DNA of 64,000 nucleotides from Nostoc sp. 'Lobaria pulmonaria (5183) cyanobiont' (GTDB taxonomy: Bacteria > Cyanobacteriota > Cyanobacteriia > Cyanobacteriales > Nostocaceae), in NCBI RefSeq assembly GCF_002949795.1, contig NZ_CP026692.1, positions 5,688,545-5,752,544 of the forward strand, written 5' to 3'. Shown here one piece after another: positions 16,904 to 25,815 of the stretch. Position 1 is the first letter of the stretch. The number at the start of each line of letters is the position of its first letter. The notes beneath the pieces were generated by a model. The model was not told where the DNA came from and searched no databases. It was given only the letters and a program-made list of their open reading frames with translations. The position numbers and the translations under genes were made by a program.

Positions 16904-17001
16904 AATTGGCAGAAGAGGCAGAGGAGCGGAGGGGCAGAGGGGAAAAACTAAAAACTTACTGAAACTTTTCCCTTGCTCCCCTGCTCCCCTGCCCCTCTGC
17001 A
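16904..17001. repeat. Purine-rich/pyrimidine-rich inverted repeat
   Basis: A GGCAGAGGAGCGGAGGGGCAG tract (first 20 bases shown are GGCAGAGGAGCGGAGGGGCA) and its pyrimidine counterpart CCTTGCTCCCCTGCTCCCCT form a long imperfect hairpin. Similar tracts occur at about 61541-61625 and 48270-48320. This is a common intergenic repeat type in Nostoc. Confidence 0.65.
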
Positions 17002-17042
17002 CCTTTTGCTTGCTTACCAAGCATTGTTGGCTTGATAGACTA

Positions 17043-18518
17043 CTAGGCGTTCAGTTTTTTCTCAACCAATTCGTTAGTCAGCTTAGGATCGGCACGTTTG
17101 CCTGTCTTTTTGAGAACTTGTCCGACAAAGAAGCCTTTGAGGTTAGTGTTACCGTTGCGATACTTTTCTAGTTCTTTGGAGTTGGCGGCTATGACTTCAT
17201 CGACAATCGGTTCCAGTACGCTAGGATCGGTGATTAACTCTTGTCCGGCAAAGGCTTTCTCAGGAGAAATACCACTAAGCAAATCTGGCAACTTTTGTTT
17301 AGCTTGAGCATTGCTAATTTTGCCCGTTTCAATGCGAGTGATAATATCTGCCAAATTGGTCGGAGTCAGGGCGATTTGAGTAATAGTGAGTTTTTGCTTA
17401 TTGAGGTGGGCTGCAATATCTTGAGTAATCCAGTTGGCAGCAGCTTTGGGATTTGCTCCAGATGCGATCGCAGTTTCAAAATATTCGGCGATTGAACGAT
17501 CTTCTGTTAAGACTCGCGCATCGTAAGGAGAAAGCCCCAACTCACTTTCATAATGATGGCGTTTTTGGGCTGGTAATTCTGGTAGTTCGCTACGCCATTG
17601 CTCTAATTGTTCATTTGACACCTCAATTGGTGCTAAATCTGGTTCGGGGAAGTAGCGGTAATCGCTAGAACCTTCTTTCACCCGCATACTACTTGTGCAT
17701 TGAGCGTCTTCTTGCCACAGCCGAGTTTCTTGGATGATGCGATCGCCTGCATCGATGGCGGCTATTTGGCGTTCAATTTCGTAGTCAATCGCTCGTTGAA
17801 TGGCGCTGAAGGAGTTCATGTTTTTAATTTCTACCTTGGTGCCAAACTCCTTTCGTCCCACTGGACGCACAGAAATGTTGACATCGCAGCGCAGAGATCC
17901 TTGTTCCATATTGCCGTCACTCACGCCGAGATACCGGACAATCCGGCGCAACTCTTCGGCATATTCAGCAGCTTCTAGTCCAGAACGCAGATCGGGTTCT
18001 GAAACAATTTCTACTAATGGGATACCTGCGCGATTGTAGTCTACTAGAGAATAGGAAGAACCAGAAAGGCGATCGCTACCAGCGTGTACCAATTTTCCAG
18101 CATCTTCTTCCATGTGCAGACGCGTAATGCCAATGCGTTTGCGAATCGGATTCCCCTCAGCATCTACCAACTCAATTTCTAACCAACCATGTTCTGCGAT
18201 CGGTAGGTCGTATTGAGAAATTTGGTAATTTTTGGGCAAATCTGGATAAAAATACTGTTTTCGGTCAAACTTGCTATATTTAGCAATTTGACAATTCAGT
18301 GCCAAACCAGCTTTGACGGCGTATTCTAATACTTTTTCATTGAGTACAGGTAAGACCCCAGGTAAACCCATACAAACCGGGTCAATGTTAGTATTGGGGT
18401 CAGAACCGAATGCCGTAGAGCTATTAGAGAAAATCTTGGTATTGGTACTCAGTTGACAATGGGTTTCTAAACCAATAATCGCTTCATACTCAGTTTTTAC
18501 GGTCGTAGCAGTGGTCAT
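17043..18518 (-). CDS. gatB: GatB, Asp/Glu-tRNA amidotransferase subunit B
   Basis: 491 aa, full length. The N-terminal signature EAIIGLETHCQLST and the motif RLHMEEDAGK are characteristic, as are the KFDRKQYFYPDLPKNYQISQ region and the C-terminal YqeY-like tail domain (about residues 360-485). As part of GatCAB it amidates Glu-tRNA(Gln) (and Asp-tRNA(Asn)) in the cytoplasm; GatA supplies ammonia from glutamine. No gatA or gatC is next to it, as is common in cyanobacteria, where the subunit genes are scattered. It is transcribed away from the P-loop kinase gene. Confidence 0.97.
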   Translation of the reverse strand: MTTATTVKTEYEAIIGLETHCQLSTNTKIFSNSSTAFGSDPNTNIDPVCMGLPGVLPVLNEKVLEYAVKAGLALNCQIAKYSKFDRKQYFYPDLPKNYQISQYDLPIAEHGWLEIELVDAEGNPIRKRIGITRLHMEEDAGKLVHAGSDRLSGSSYSLVDYNRAGIPLVEIVSEPDLRSGLEAAEYAEELRRIVRYLGVSDGNMEQGSLRCDVNISVRPVGRKEFGTKVEIKNMNSFSAIQRAIDYEIERQIAAIDAGDRIIQETRLWQEDAQCTSSMRVKEGSSDYRYFPEPDLAPIEVSNEQLEQWRSELPELPAQKRHHYESELGLSPYDARVLTEDRSIAEYFETAIASGANPKAAANWITQDIAAHLNKQKLTITQIALTPTNLADIITRIETGKISNAQAKQKLPDLLSGISPEKAFAGQELITDPSVLEPIVDEVIAANSKELEKYRNGNTNLKGFFVGQVLKKTGKRADPKLTNELVEKKLNA

Positions 18519-18647
18519 AATATCAATAATTTGGGCATAATCCTTGTAGTGGTACTATTGTAGCCGCGTATTGAGTTGCCCTGAAGACGGTTATTTGGGT
18601 GAGTAATGCTTACCTCTTGAGGTTGAAAAGGGAGATGCACATCTAAG

Positions 18648-19166
18648 GTGAAGAAAATCTTAATCATTGGTTCTGGAGGTGCTGGTAAATCTACCCTAGC
18701 CCGCGAACTGGGAACCATCTTAGGTTTAGAAGTGATTCACTTGGATGCTTGGTACTGGAATCCTGGTTGGGTTGAGACTCCAAAAACTCAATGGCAGAGC
18801 ATAATCCAAGACCTAACCCGACGAGAATCTTGGATTATGGATGGTAACTATAGCGGTACTCTCGACATTCGTTTGTCGGTTGCAGATACAGTAATTTTTT
18901 TGGATTTTCCCCGGCTTTTATGTTTGTCGCGAGTGATTAAACGTCGCTTCATGTATGTTAGACAATCCAGACCTGATATGGCATCAAATTGTCCTGAAAG
19001 ATTGAATTGGGAATTTCTCAAATATATCTGGTCATACCCAATTCTTCGCCGTCCTGGAATTCTAGAAAAACTTAGTCAAGTAACACCAAATCAGCAAGCT
19101 CTTATTCTCCGCAAACAAACAGAACTCAGAGGGTTGTTACAAAAAATTTCCCCCTATTCAGATTGA
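18648..19166 (+). CDS. Small P-loop kinase, FlaR/adenylate kinase-like
   Basis: 172 aa from a GTG start at 18648; the in-frame upstream ATG at 18635 is closed by a stop. The Walker A motif GSGGAGKSTLARELG begins at about residue 8, and WYWNPGWVE and WIMDGNYSGTLDIRL are typical of the FlaR-type DNA topology modulation / shikimate-kinase-like group. Members are presumed nucleotide or small-molecule kinases, function not settled. It is divergent from gatB. No partner genes suggest a substrate. Confidence 0.75.
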   Translation: MKKILIIGSGGAGKSTLARELGTILGLEVIHLDAWYWNPGWVETPKTQWQSIIQDLTRRESWIMDGNYSGTLDIRLSVADTVIFLDFPRLLCLSRVIKRRFMYVRQSRPDMASNCPERLNWEFLKYIWSYPILRRPGILEKLSQVTPNQQALILRKQTELRGLLQKISPYSD

Positions 19167-19311
19167 CTCAATTGATTTTTATTAAACTTATCTAAGAGAA
19201 TAGTTAAAGTAGATATTGTTAATTATGTGCTAATCAACTACCAGTAGCTAAGGTAAAATTACTATAATCAAGTATTAAATTAGCAAATTAGAGCAGGAAG
19301 CAACTAAGATT

Positions 19312-19783
19312 ATGATTGATGTCAAAACAGCAGTAAATGCTGCATATCAATACATAAAATCTATACAAGACATGATGGGTTCTTCATTAAAAGATTTGAG
19401 ACTTGAAGAAGTTGAACTTTCTGAGGATAAAAGCTTCTGGTTGATTAAACTGCGTCCACGTTGAAAACCGTAGTTCTGTATGAATAGAAAAACCCTCATC
19501 CCCCAGCCCCTTCTCCCAATATTGGGAGAAGGGGAGCCGGAAAGAAGTCCCTCTCCCAAGTAGGGAGAGGGATTTAGGGTGAGGGCAAAAACTACGGTTC
19601 TCAACATAGATGAGGTTTACTTTAGGGTTTGATATTCCTAAAAAACCTCCTAAAAGCCGATTGGAAGACTTAATGCCTATCTCTCTTGCTTCTGTCCCTG
19701 TGTTGTATGAACGAGAATATAAACTTTTTAAGGTAAATTCTCAAACTGGCGAAGTAGAAGCAATGAAAATTAGACAAGTATGA
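19312..19783 (+). pseudogene. Small conserved gene split by a MITE
   Basis: The ATG at 19312 opens MIDVKTAVNAAYQYIKSIQD and continues to ...EDKSFWLI, where a 174-bp inverted-repeat element begins. Reading resumes after it with GFDIPKKPPKSRLEDLMPIS and ends TGEVEAMKIRQV at the TGA at 19781-19783. Joined, the two parts make a protein of about 105-110 aa. The second part overlaps the next gene start by ATGA, as in translationally coupled small operons. The family is not recognised; its coupling to a PIN-like gene suggests a toxin-antitoxin-like pair, but that is inference. Confidence 0.75.
19446..19619. mobile_element. MITE family A, copy 1, inside a gene
   Basis: A 174-bp element with imperfect terminal inverted repeats of about 30 bp. 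The left end (TAAAC...GTTGAAAACCGTAGTT) pairs with the right end (AACTACGGTTCTCAAC...GTTTA). Internal GC-rich dyads include CTCCCAATATTGGGAG and CCCTCTCCCAAGTAGGGAGA. No transposase. A related copy lies at 40648-40768. The insertion splits a small gene. Confidence 0.8.
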
Positions 19784-20273
19784 AAGATGTGATTAATTCC
19801 TTGATTCGTCGTTATCACCAAAAGGGAATTTTAATTGATATAAATTTGTGGGGAAGATGAATCAATAAAGAATAACTCGATTTAATCGAACACAGCAATT
19901 TATACCAGAAGATGATGATCTTTTGTTAAAAATCATTGTCAGATTTCAGAAACTTGTAACAACCCCAAATATTTTGACTGAAGTCTCTAACTTTGTCGAT
20001 AAACTTGTTGAACCTGAACTTTCTCAGTGCTTTGCAATATTTGCTCTATTTGCTCAAAATGTTGATATTTTGGATGAATACTATATAAAAAGTTTAGATG
20101 CTGTTAATACGGAAAAATTTGTCAAATTCGGACTTACTGACAGTGGAATCCTGACTTTATCTAAAGGGAAATATTTTGTACTAACTGATGACTTTAAGCT
20201 AGCAAATTATCTTCAAAGTGTAGAAATTGACGTGATTAACTTTAACAATATTCGCGTCTTGAACTGGAAGTAA
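19780..20273 (+). pseudogene. PIN-like protein gene, frameshifted
   Basis: Starts at the ATG at 19780, overlapping the previous stop. It reads MKDVINSLIRRYHQKGILID, then loses the expected PIN-type signature (aspartate followed by a helix) through a small deletion and hits a TGA near 19857. The rest stays readable in another frame from about 19875 to 20273: RTQQFIPEDDDLLLKIIV, then TTPNILTEVSNFV and ...KGKYFVLTDDFKLANYL. The latter is the conserved acidic part of a PIN-like fold (LTDD). The protein would be about 165 aa. The C-terminal 116 aa (frame from 19923) is the remnant most visible. Both genes of the pair are therefore inactive. Confidence 0.7.
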
Positions 20274-20441
20274 AAATATGAAATTAAACTACTATAGCTG
20301 TCGCCAGTCCAGTTAGGAGGTAGACTAGGAAGCGTATTGTATTCCTCAATCAGGACTGACTACCAATGCCAAACCTCTACAGTTATGATTTTCGGCAAGA
20401 TTTTTGCAAGCATTAATTTCTATAATTTCTCTAAACAAATT

Positions 20442-20512
20442 AAAAAATGCCTGGGAGTGTTGCCGTGTTTCCACCCCAGGCATTTTTTATTCTTAACTTG
20501 CTCCTCACACAC
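20442..20512 (-). ncRNA. yfr2: Yfr2-family small RNA, copy 2
   Basis: It reads GUGUGUGAGGAGCAAGUUAA and ends in the hairpin AUGCCUGGGGU / ACUCCCAGGCAU, with the GGAAACA-containing loop and terminal T-run. The stem base has changed in both arms relative to copies 1 and 4 (GCGC to AUGC), a compensatory change. It is the first (leftmost) of three tandem units at exactly 160-bp spacing. Confidence 0.75.
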
Positions 20513-20518
20513 AAATAA

Positions 20519-20547
20519 ACCATACCACTACTTCCATCAAATGGCAA
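20519..20547 (-). promoter_or_regulatory. Promoter of Yfr2-like RNA copy 2
   Basis: -35 TTGCCA (20542-20547), 17-nt spacer and -10 TATGGT (20519-20524). The spacer is conserved with the other copies. Confidence 0.65.
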
Positions 20548-20601
20548 GTATATTGAGTAACATTTTCAAAACTGCATAAGCAATCCAATTTCTGACAAAT
20601 T

Positions 20602-20672
20602 AAAAAGCGCCTGGGAGTGTTGCCGTGTTTCCACCCCAAACGCTCTTTATTTTTAACTTGCTCCTCACACAC
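20602..20672 (-). ncRNA. yfr2: Yfr2-family small RNA, copy 3 (wobble-paired stem)
   Basis: Same layout as copies 2 and 4, but the 5-prime arm of the stem reads GCGUUUGGGG against CCCAGGCGC. The changed positions become two G-U wobble pairs and one retained U-A pair, so the hairpin survives. Loop and 5-prime segment are unchanged. Confidence 0.75.
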
Positions 20673-20678
20673 GACTCA

Positions 20679-20707
20679 AAGATATCATTACCTCTATCAA
20701 AGGTCAA
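20679..20707 (-). promoter_or_regulatory. Promoter of Yfr2-like RNA copy 3
   Basis: -35 TTGACC (20702-20707), 17-nt spacer and -10 TATCTT (20679-20684). This is the best -35 of the four copies. Confidence 0.65.
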
Positions 20708-20761
20708 GTATATTGACTAAGACTTTCAAAACTGTACAAGCGATCTAATTTCTGCCCAATT

Positions 20762-20832
20762 AAAAAGCGCCTGGGAGTGTTGCCGTGTTTCCACCCCAGG
20801 CGCTTTTTATTTTTAACTTGCTCCTCACACAC
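20762..20832 (-). ncRNA. yfr2: Yfr2-family small RNA, copy 4
   Basis: Begins GUGUGUGAGGAGCAAGUU, with a hairpin of AAAGCGCCUGGGG / CUCCCAGGCGCUUU, loop GUGGAAACACGGCAACA and a T-run end. It is nearly identical to copy 1 in its transcribed part. It sits between purH (whose stop is at 20915) and copy 3. Confidence 0.75.
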
Positions 20833-20838
20833 GACTTT

Positions 20839-20867
20839 AATATATCACCGCTTCTATCAAAGGGTAA
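20839..20867 (-). promoter_or_regulatory. Promoter of Yfr2-like RNA copy 4
   Basis: -35 TTACCC (20862-20867), 17-nt spacer and -10 TATATT (20839-20844). It lies just past the purH stop. Confidence 0.6.
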
Positions 20868-20914
20868 GTAAATTATGTGACACTTTAAAAACTGCACACC
20901 TTACAACCAATAAT

Positions 20915-22435
20915 TTAGTGTAAAAAGTGACGTACACCAGTTAAGACCATCAGCAAACCGAGTTCGTTAGCAGCAATGATAGAATCTTTATCGCGCAAAC
21001 TTCCTCCTGGTTGGACAATGGCTGTAATTCCTGCTGCTGCGGCTGTTTTGACTGAATCATCAAAGGGGAAAAATCCATCGCTGGCGAGAGTTGCACCTTT
21101 GGCTTTTTCTTGAGCTTGTTCTAGAGCTATTTTAACTGAGCCGACGCGATTCATTTGACCAGCACCTACTCCTAGTGTAGTGCGATCGCTAGTTACAACA
21201 ATGGCATTAGATTTAACGTGTTTACAGACTTTCCAAGCAAACAGCAATTCGGCTAATTCGTCGGGTGTGGGTTGACGTTCGGTGACAATTTGCCATTGAC
21301 TGGTGTCAGCAATCACGTCATCACTAGCTTGGACAAGGAAACCACCTGCGATCGCTTTCACTGTATCCTTAGGGCCACTGCTCAAATCAGCTAGAGTCAA
21401 AACCCGCACGTTGGATTTTTTGGCCAGGATTTCTTGAGCTTCTGCATCACAATTTGGTGCAACCACACATTCTAAAAATGTTTTGGTTAACTCGCTAGCT
21501 GTAGCCGCATCTATCGGGCGGTTGAGTGCAACAATCCCACCAAAGGCGGAAGTAGAATCAGCATTGAAAGCTTTATGGTACGCTTCTGAAATACTGCTTC
21601 CCAATGCCGTACCACAGGGATTTGTATGTTTAATTATCGTTGCGGCTGGAGTATCAGTGAACTCAGCAATAATTCGGCGTGCGGCTTCTAAATCAACTAA
21701 GTTATTGTAACTAAGTTCTTTGCCTTGAAGTTTTGTCGCAGATGTCCATCCTGTTGGGGTAGTACCAGTTTGATACCAGACGGCGGGTTGATGGGGGTTT
21801 TCGCCGTAACGCAGAGATTGTAATTGTGTACCGCTAAGAGTGTACTGCTGTGCTTGGGCGAGGTAAGATGCGATCGCGCGATCGTAACTAGCAGTATGCG
21901 AAAACCCTTTTAATGCCGCCTTTTGCCGAAACTCTAAGGATGCGTCGCCGTTATTTTGCCGCAATTCCTGTAAATACTCGTCATACTGTGCCGGATCGCA
22001 TAATACAGCCAGATGGGCGAAGTTTTTTGATGATGCCCGTAGCATTGCTGGCCCACCAATATCAATCTGTTCAACCGCTTGGGATAATGTTACCCCTGGT
22101 TTAGCGATCGTTTCCTCAAAAGGATATAGATTCACCACCACTAAATCAATCGGGCGAATTTGGTTATTTTCTAGTTCTGTAATATCTTGGGGAACATCTC
22201 GCCGCGCCAAAATTCCGCCATGAATCCGGGGATGCAGCGTTTTGACTCGGCCACCTAAAATTTCTGGTGAGCCTGTATAATCTGCAACTTTGGTAACAGG
22301 GAGTCCTGCATCTTTGAGTGCTTGGGCTGTTCCCCCACTGCTGATTAAATCAAAGTCAAATTCTTCAACCAAGCTACGGGCTAGGTCAATTAAACCAGTT
22401 TTGTTAGATACACTCAGCAGGGCTAGACGCGCCAT
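20915..22435 (-). CDS. purH: PurH, bifunctional AICAR formyltransferase/IMP cyclohydrolase
   Basis: 506 aa, the normal length. The N-terminal IMP cyclohydrolase (MGS-like) domain opens with ALLSVSNKTGLIDLA and has FDLISSGGTA and HPRIHGGIL. The transformylase domain contains QSLRYGENPHQ, IKHTNPCG and SDGFFPFDD. It catalyses the last two steps of purine synthesis from AICAR to IMP in the cytoplasm. It is monocistronic, with a long upstream spacer (about 870 bp) and the Yfr2-like RNA array directly downstream on the same strand. Confidence 0.97.
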   Translation of the reverse strand: MARLALLSVSNKTGLIDLARSLVEEFDFDLISSGGTAQALKDAGLPVTKVADYTGSPEILGGRVKTLHPRIHGGILARRDVPQDITELENNQIRPIDLVVVNLYPFEETIAKPGVTLSQAVEQIDIGGPAMLRASSKNFAHLAVLCDPAQYDEYLQELRQNNGDASLEFRQKAALKGFSHTASYDRAIASYLAQAQQYTLSGTQLQSLRYGENPHQPAVWYQTGTTPTGWTSATKLQGKELSYNNLVDLEAARRIIAEFTDTPAATIIKHTNPCGTALGSSISEAYHKAFNADSTSAFGGIVALNRPIDAATASELTKTFLECVVAPNCDAEAQEILAKKSNVRVLTLADLSSGPKDTVKAIAGGFLVQASDDVIADTSQWQIVTERQPTPDELAELLFAWKVCKHVKSNAIVVTSDRTTLGVGAGQMNRVGSVKIALEQAQEKAKGATLASDGFFPFDDSVKTAAAAGITAIVQPGGSLRDKDSIIAANELGLLMVLTGVRHFLH

Positions 22436-23311
22436 TGATCAATTCCTTAAAAGTAGGCTGGAAGTGAAGGATCTCAAGTTTTGCATAAGCCTTGGTTCAC
22501 TTCAAGAGTATTAGGAATTATTCTGAGATAGGATAGTGGCGTGACAACAAAAGGAGTTGGACAGGTTCTCCGTACCTCCGTTAACATTGAATAGTCTGGG
22601 CTAGCAAGAAGAAAAAGGTAGATAACTACTTAGTGATATGACATTTCACTTGTGCTTGGATTACTTTTAAACCCATTTTGGTTTTCGGATAAGCTCTCAA
22701 TGTATATATTTATCAGTAAATAATATGAAGAGTATGCAAAGATTTTTATTGAAATATAGACATCTAAGTAAATATTTGGTATACATTTATTATGGGGTTA
22801 GATTAGATATTTCCTATTTTCAAGCTAAACATCTACGAGCAATAACCCAGAAGAGGACATAAAGATTCTCTATCCTCTGCTCTGTCAAGTGTTCCCTATT
22901 TTTCAAGCTATTCAAGACTTACGCATTGACAAACCAACTAAATTATGGGCTGTGGTTTTCAGGCATTCAAGCTTGATTTTTATACTAATTTTCAGAGGTA
23001 CTTACGGTTTTTACCGACCTACGCTACTGATGAAAGATCATTGAAATACTCCTGAAACTAGTTTTCTTCTGAATCCACAGGCTCATGAATTTGTACAATG
23101 CCTAAGACTGAGATAGTCCGAGATAGTTAGATAAGTGCTACGTAAAAGCCAGTCAAAGGAGAATCTTCAGAGAAAAATTCGTAACCCTCAAGGGTGACAT
23201 AAAAGAATGTCGAAACGTCAACATTTGGCGGATTTTTGCGCGTTCACACAGCACTAACTACAACTTGAGAACTTAATTTACTCAAAAAATCAATTCAGGT
23301 AGGAAAAAGTT
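22436..23311. other. Long intergenic region, no gene seen
   Basis: About 870 bp between the divergent purH and RTX genes. No frame has coding character. A small dyad (GTAACCCTCAAGGGTGAC, near 23181-23198) lies about 115 bp before the RTX start, and a ribosome-binding-like AGGAAAAAG lies before the ATG at 23312. Confidence 0.5.
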
Positions 23312-24291
23312 ATGGCAAATATCATTGGAATCGAAGGGAATGATACCCTAGTGGGCACTAACAGTGCAGATACGATTAATGGTAATGGTGACAATGTTTA
23401 CTCAATTTATCAGGACAACGATCTTCTGACTGGTGGCGGTGGCAAGGATAAATTTATCTACAACTTAAGCAATCCTGACTCTAATAGCAACATCGATACT
23501 ATTACTGATTTCGGTGGCGTGGGTAAGGGCATAACTCCCTCAGCAGCAGTTATTGCTGAAGTGGATACCATCCAATTCGGCGATGGTTTTACTGCCCTGA
23601 TTTGATTGTGGGGAGCAATGGCAACGATACGATAATAGGAAACTATACTTTCTATGTCGGGCACTTTGGAGATGAGAGCGTTGAGGTTATTGATGGCAAT
23701 GACACAATAGATGGGGGCGCAGATGACGATTTGTTGATCGTCCATAACGGCATTGGTAGGGAGGGAATCACTTCGACTTTCAATGCCACCACTAACACTG
23801 GCTCAATTACGGCGGGGACAAATGGGGTTATCTACAAGAGTATCGAACGATTAGATATCGAAGGTACAGAGTACGATGATTTGATTGTGGGGGGCAATGG
23901 GGATGATACTCTCAACGGTGATGGTGGCAATGATATCCTCATAGGTGGCAACGGTAATGATAGTCTAATTGGAGGATCTGGTGCTGATACCTTTGCTTTC
24001 AATAGTTTCAATGAAGGCATTGATAAACTAGATGATTTCAACACTACTAATGAACTGATTCGGGTATCAGCTGCTGGTTTTGGTGGCGGATTATCAGCAG
24101 GTTCACTTCAGAAAAATCAGTTTACGATCGGAGCATCTGCAACCACTAGTACTCAGCGATTTATTTACAACGATGTTACAGGTGCATTGTTCTTTGATCG
24201 AGATGGCAGTGCGAGTGCCTTTACTCAGGTACAATTTGGACAACTTTCGAGTGGGTTGTCACTAACCAAAAACAATTTTGTGGTTGTTTAA
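23312..24291 (+). pseudogene. RTX calcium-binding repeat protein, one gene broken by a frameshift
   Basis: The ATG at 23312 has an AGGA-type ribosome binding site. The first frame (97 aa) carries RTX-like GNDTLVGT and GGGGKDKFIYN, then ends at a TGA at 23603. Shifting frame exactly there restores DLIVGSNGNDTIIGN and continues to 24291 with repeated GGxGxDxLxGG units (GGNGDDTLNGDGGNDILIGG). The second frame has only a TTG start and no ribosome binding site. Joined, the protein would be about 325 aa, a secreted type I-like calcium-binding protein. I read it as one gene with a single-base loss or a sequencing error, with no secretion gene nearby. Confidence 0.75.
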
Positions 24292-24447
24292 TCGTGATTA
24301 GCACTCTATCACTCTAAGCACAGAAAGTAGAAAACGGTCGGATTGCGAGGTCTCTAAAATAGCAACTCGCATCCGATTTATCAATGTAATTATAGCTAGC
24401 GATCGCGTGTGGAGTTCTTTACCAGAGAGAGTTTGTAAACAATATTG
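24292..24447. other. Intergenic DNA after the RTX gene
   Basis: Short spacer with a HIP1 site and no gene seen. Confidence 0.4.
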
Positions 24448-24624
24448 CTACTCCCGTCCTAAAAACATTCGGGTGCGAAAAACTACAGAAGCCTCATTGG
24501 CTGGCTTTAAAATAAAGTCTTCTTGGCGCATCATGATTCCACCACTATCATCGGTGTGAATTGCGGTTAACTCAAAACTGCCGATTTGTGTTTTCCATAA
24601 ATTACTTGACGACGTAGGTATTCT
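24448..24624 (-). pseudogene. C-terminal fragment of an unrecognised protein
   Basis: The minus strand holds an open stretch of about 58 codons with protein-like composition: WKTQIGSFELTAIHTDDSGG, then MRQEDFILKPANEASVVFRT and MFLGRE before the TAG at 24448-24450. There is no start codon with a ribosome binding site; a TAA closes the frame upstream near 24625. It looks like the 3-prime end of a gene whose front is gone. I do not recognise the family. Confidence 0.5.
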
Positions 24625-24710
24625 TTAGGCAAGCAGCAAATACTGTTAAATACTAAGTCTGCTATAAGAGATACGATCTATGTACAAAAGTAGAATTTAG
24701 GAGTAAACCT

Positions 24711-25331
24711 CTGTCTTTACAAGCTATCACCGTTCCCACAGCAACTTCTCAACCCGCCGCAGGCTTAATTGTCACTTTGCATGGTTGGGGTGCTAACGCT
24801 GAGGATGTAGCATCTTTGTTACCCTTGATCGATTTACCTGATTACCAGTTTGTATTGCCTAATGCACCTTATCCTTATCCCTATTCCCCTATAGGGAGGG
24901 CATGGTATGACCTGCGGGTAGAAAATATGTATCAAGGGTTGGCAGAAAGCCGGCAACTGCTAACAGATTTCTTGGAATCTTTAGAAAGTACCACTGGCAT
25001 ACCTTTGTCACGTACCATTTTGAGTGGATTTTCTCAAGGCGGAGCAATGACTTTAGATGTCGGCTCAAAATTGCCCTTAGCAGGTTTAGTTGTCATGAGC
25101 GGGTATTTACATCCTGATGCAGTAATGGCAAATCAAAAAGGGATTGCGCCGACTTTAATCACTCATGGTAAATATGATGAAGTTGTGCCCCTACAAGCTG
25201 CTTTGAAGGCACGAGAAACTCTAAAGTCTCTAGGAGTGGCAGTAGAATACCACGAATTTGATATGGGGCATGAAATAGATCCAAAAACGTTAGAGGTGCT
25301 ACGAAATTTCGTTGTAAATACAATTGCTTAG
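24711..25331 (+). CDS. Carboxylesterase/phospholipase-like alpha/beta hydrolase
   Basis: About 206 aa. Catalytic motifs of the alpha/beta hydrolase fold are complete: the nucleophile serine in LSGFSQGGAM, the acid in KYDEVVP and the histidine in MGHEI. The oxyanion region is LHGWGANAEDV. Conserved sequence (SLQAITVPTATSQPAAGLIV) extends upstream of the first TTG at 24777. No ATG or GTG is in frame, but a CTG at 24711 sits 8 nt after an AGGAG (24699-24703). I therefore choose CTG as start. It resembles the small YpfH/carboxylesterase family acting on short acyl or lysophospholipid esters. Substrate unknown. Confidence 0.75.
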   Translation: MSLQAITVPTATSQPAAGLIVTLHGWGANAEDVASLLPLIDLPDYQFVLPNAPYPYPYSPIGRAWYDLRVENMYQGLAESRQLLTDFLESLESTTGIPLSRTILSGFSQGGAMTLDVGSKLPLAGLVVMSGYLHPDAVMANQKGIAPTLITHGKYDEVVPLQAALKARETLKSLGVAVEYHEFDMGHEIDPKTLEVLRNFVVNTIA

Positions 25332-25486
25332 TCAGCATTACGAATTTTTTATAAATTCTGGTACAAATTCTGACAATTTTCACGAACTTAATGACCTCTA
25401 ATGAGTAATATATATTGGGTGGCTGCGAAAGAGCGCAACTTAACCCATGCTGAAGGCGAGTGCTGCATAAGGGAGGGGCAAACATT

Positions 25487-25699
25487 ATGACAACTCTAAG
25501 CATTTCCCAAAAAGAAATTGCTGCCATGAACGCAGTAGAAGTAGAAGAACTAGCTACACGTCTGGAACTGGATAATTATAGTAATGCTTTTGAGGGTTTA
25601 AATGATTGGCATCTATTGCGAGCGATCGCATTTCAGCGTCCAGAGTTAGTTGAACCCTATATCTACCTCTTAGACTTGGAACCCTACGATGAAGCGTAG
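25487..25699 (+). CDS. DUF2555 small protein
   Basis: 70 aa from the ATG at 25487, preceded by GGGAGGGG at 25471-25478. A longer frame from 25460 lacks a ribosome binding site. The sequence MTTLSISQKEIAAMNAVEVE and DWHLLRAIAFQRPELVEPYI matches the cyanobacterial DUF2555 family, which is short, soluble and of unknown function. It lies about 115 bp before coaBC, in the same direction, a conserved neighbourhood in cyanobacteria as far as I recall. Confidence 0.8.
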   Translation: MTTLSISQKEIAAMNAVEVEELATRLELDNYSNAFEGLNDWHLLRAIAFQRPELVEPYIYLLDLEPYDEA

Positions 25700-25716
25700 T
25701 TGAGGTTGAAAGTTAG

Positions 25717-25745
25717 GAGAGACGCGATTAATTGCGTCTGTAGAG
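25717..25745. repeat. Dispersed short palindrome (GAGACGCGAT / ATTGCGTCT)
   Basis: A near copy of the palindrome at 15082. It lies between DUF2555 and coaBC. Confidence 0.6.
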
Positions 25746-25815
25746 GAATTAGGAGTTGGAAATTATTATTCGTAACTACTTGCTCCTAAGTTACTACTTA
25801 CTCCTAACTTTTACC

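Noticed and set aside
20337..20579. 80-aa plus-strand frame
   Set aside because: It overlaps the Yfr2-like RNA copy 2 and its terminator.
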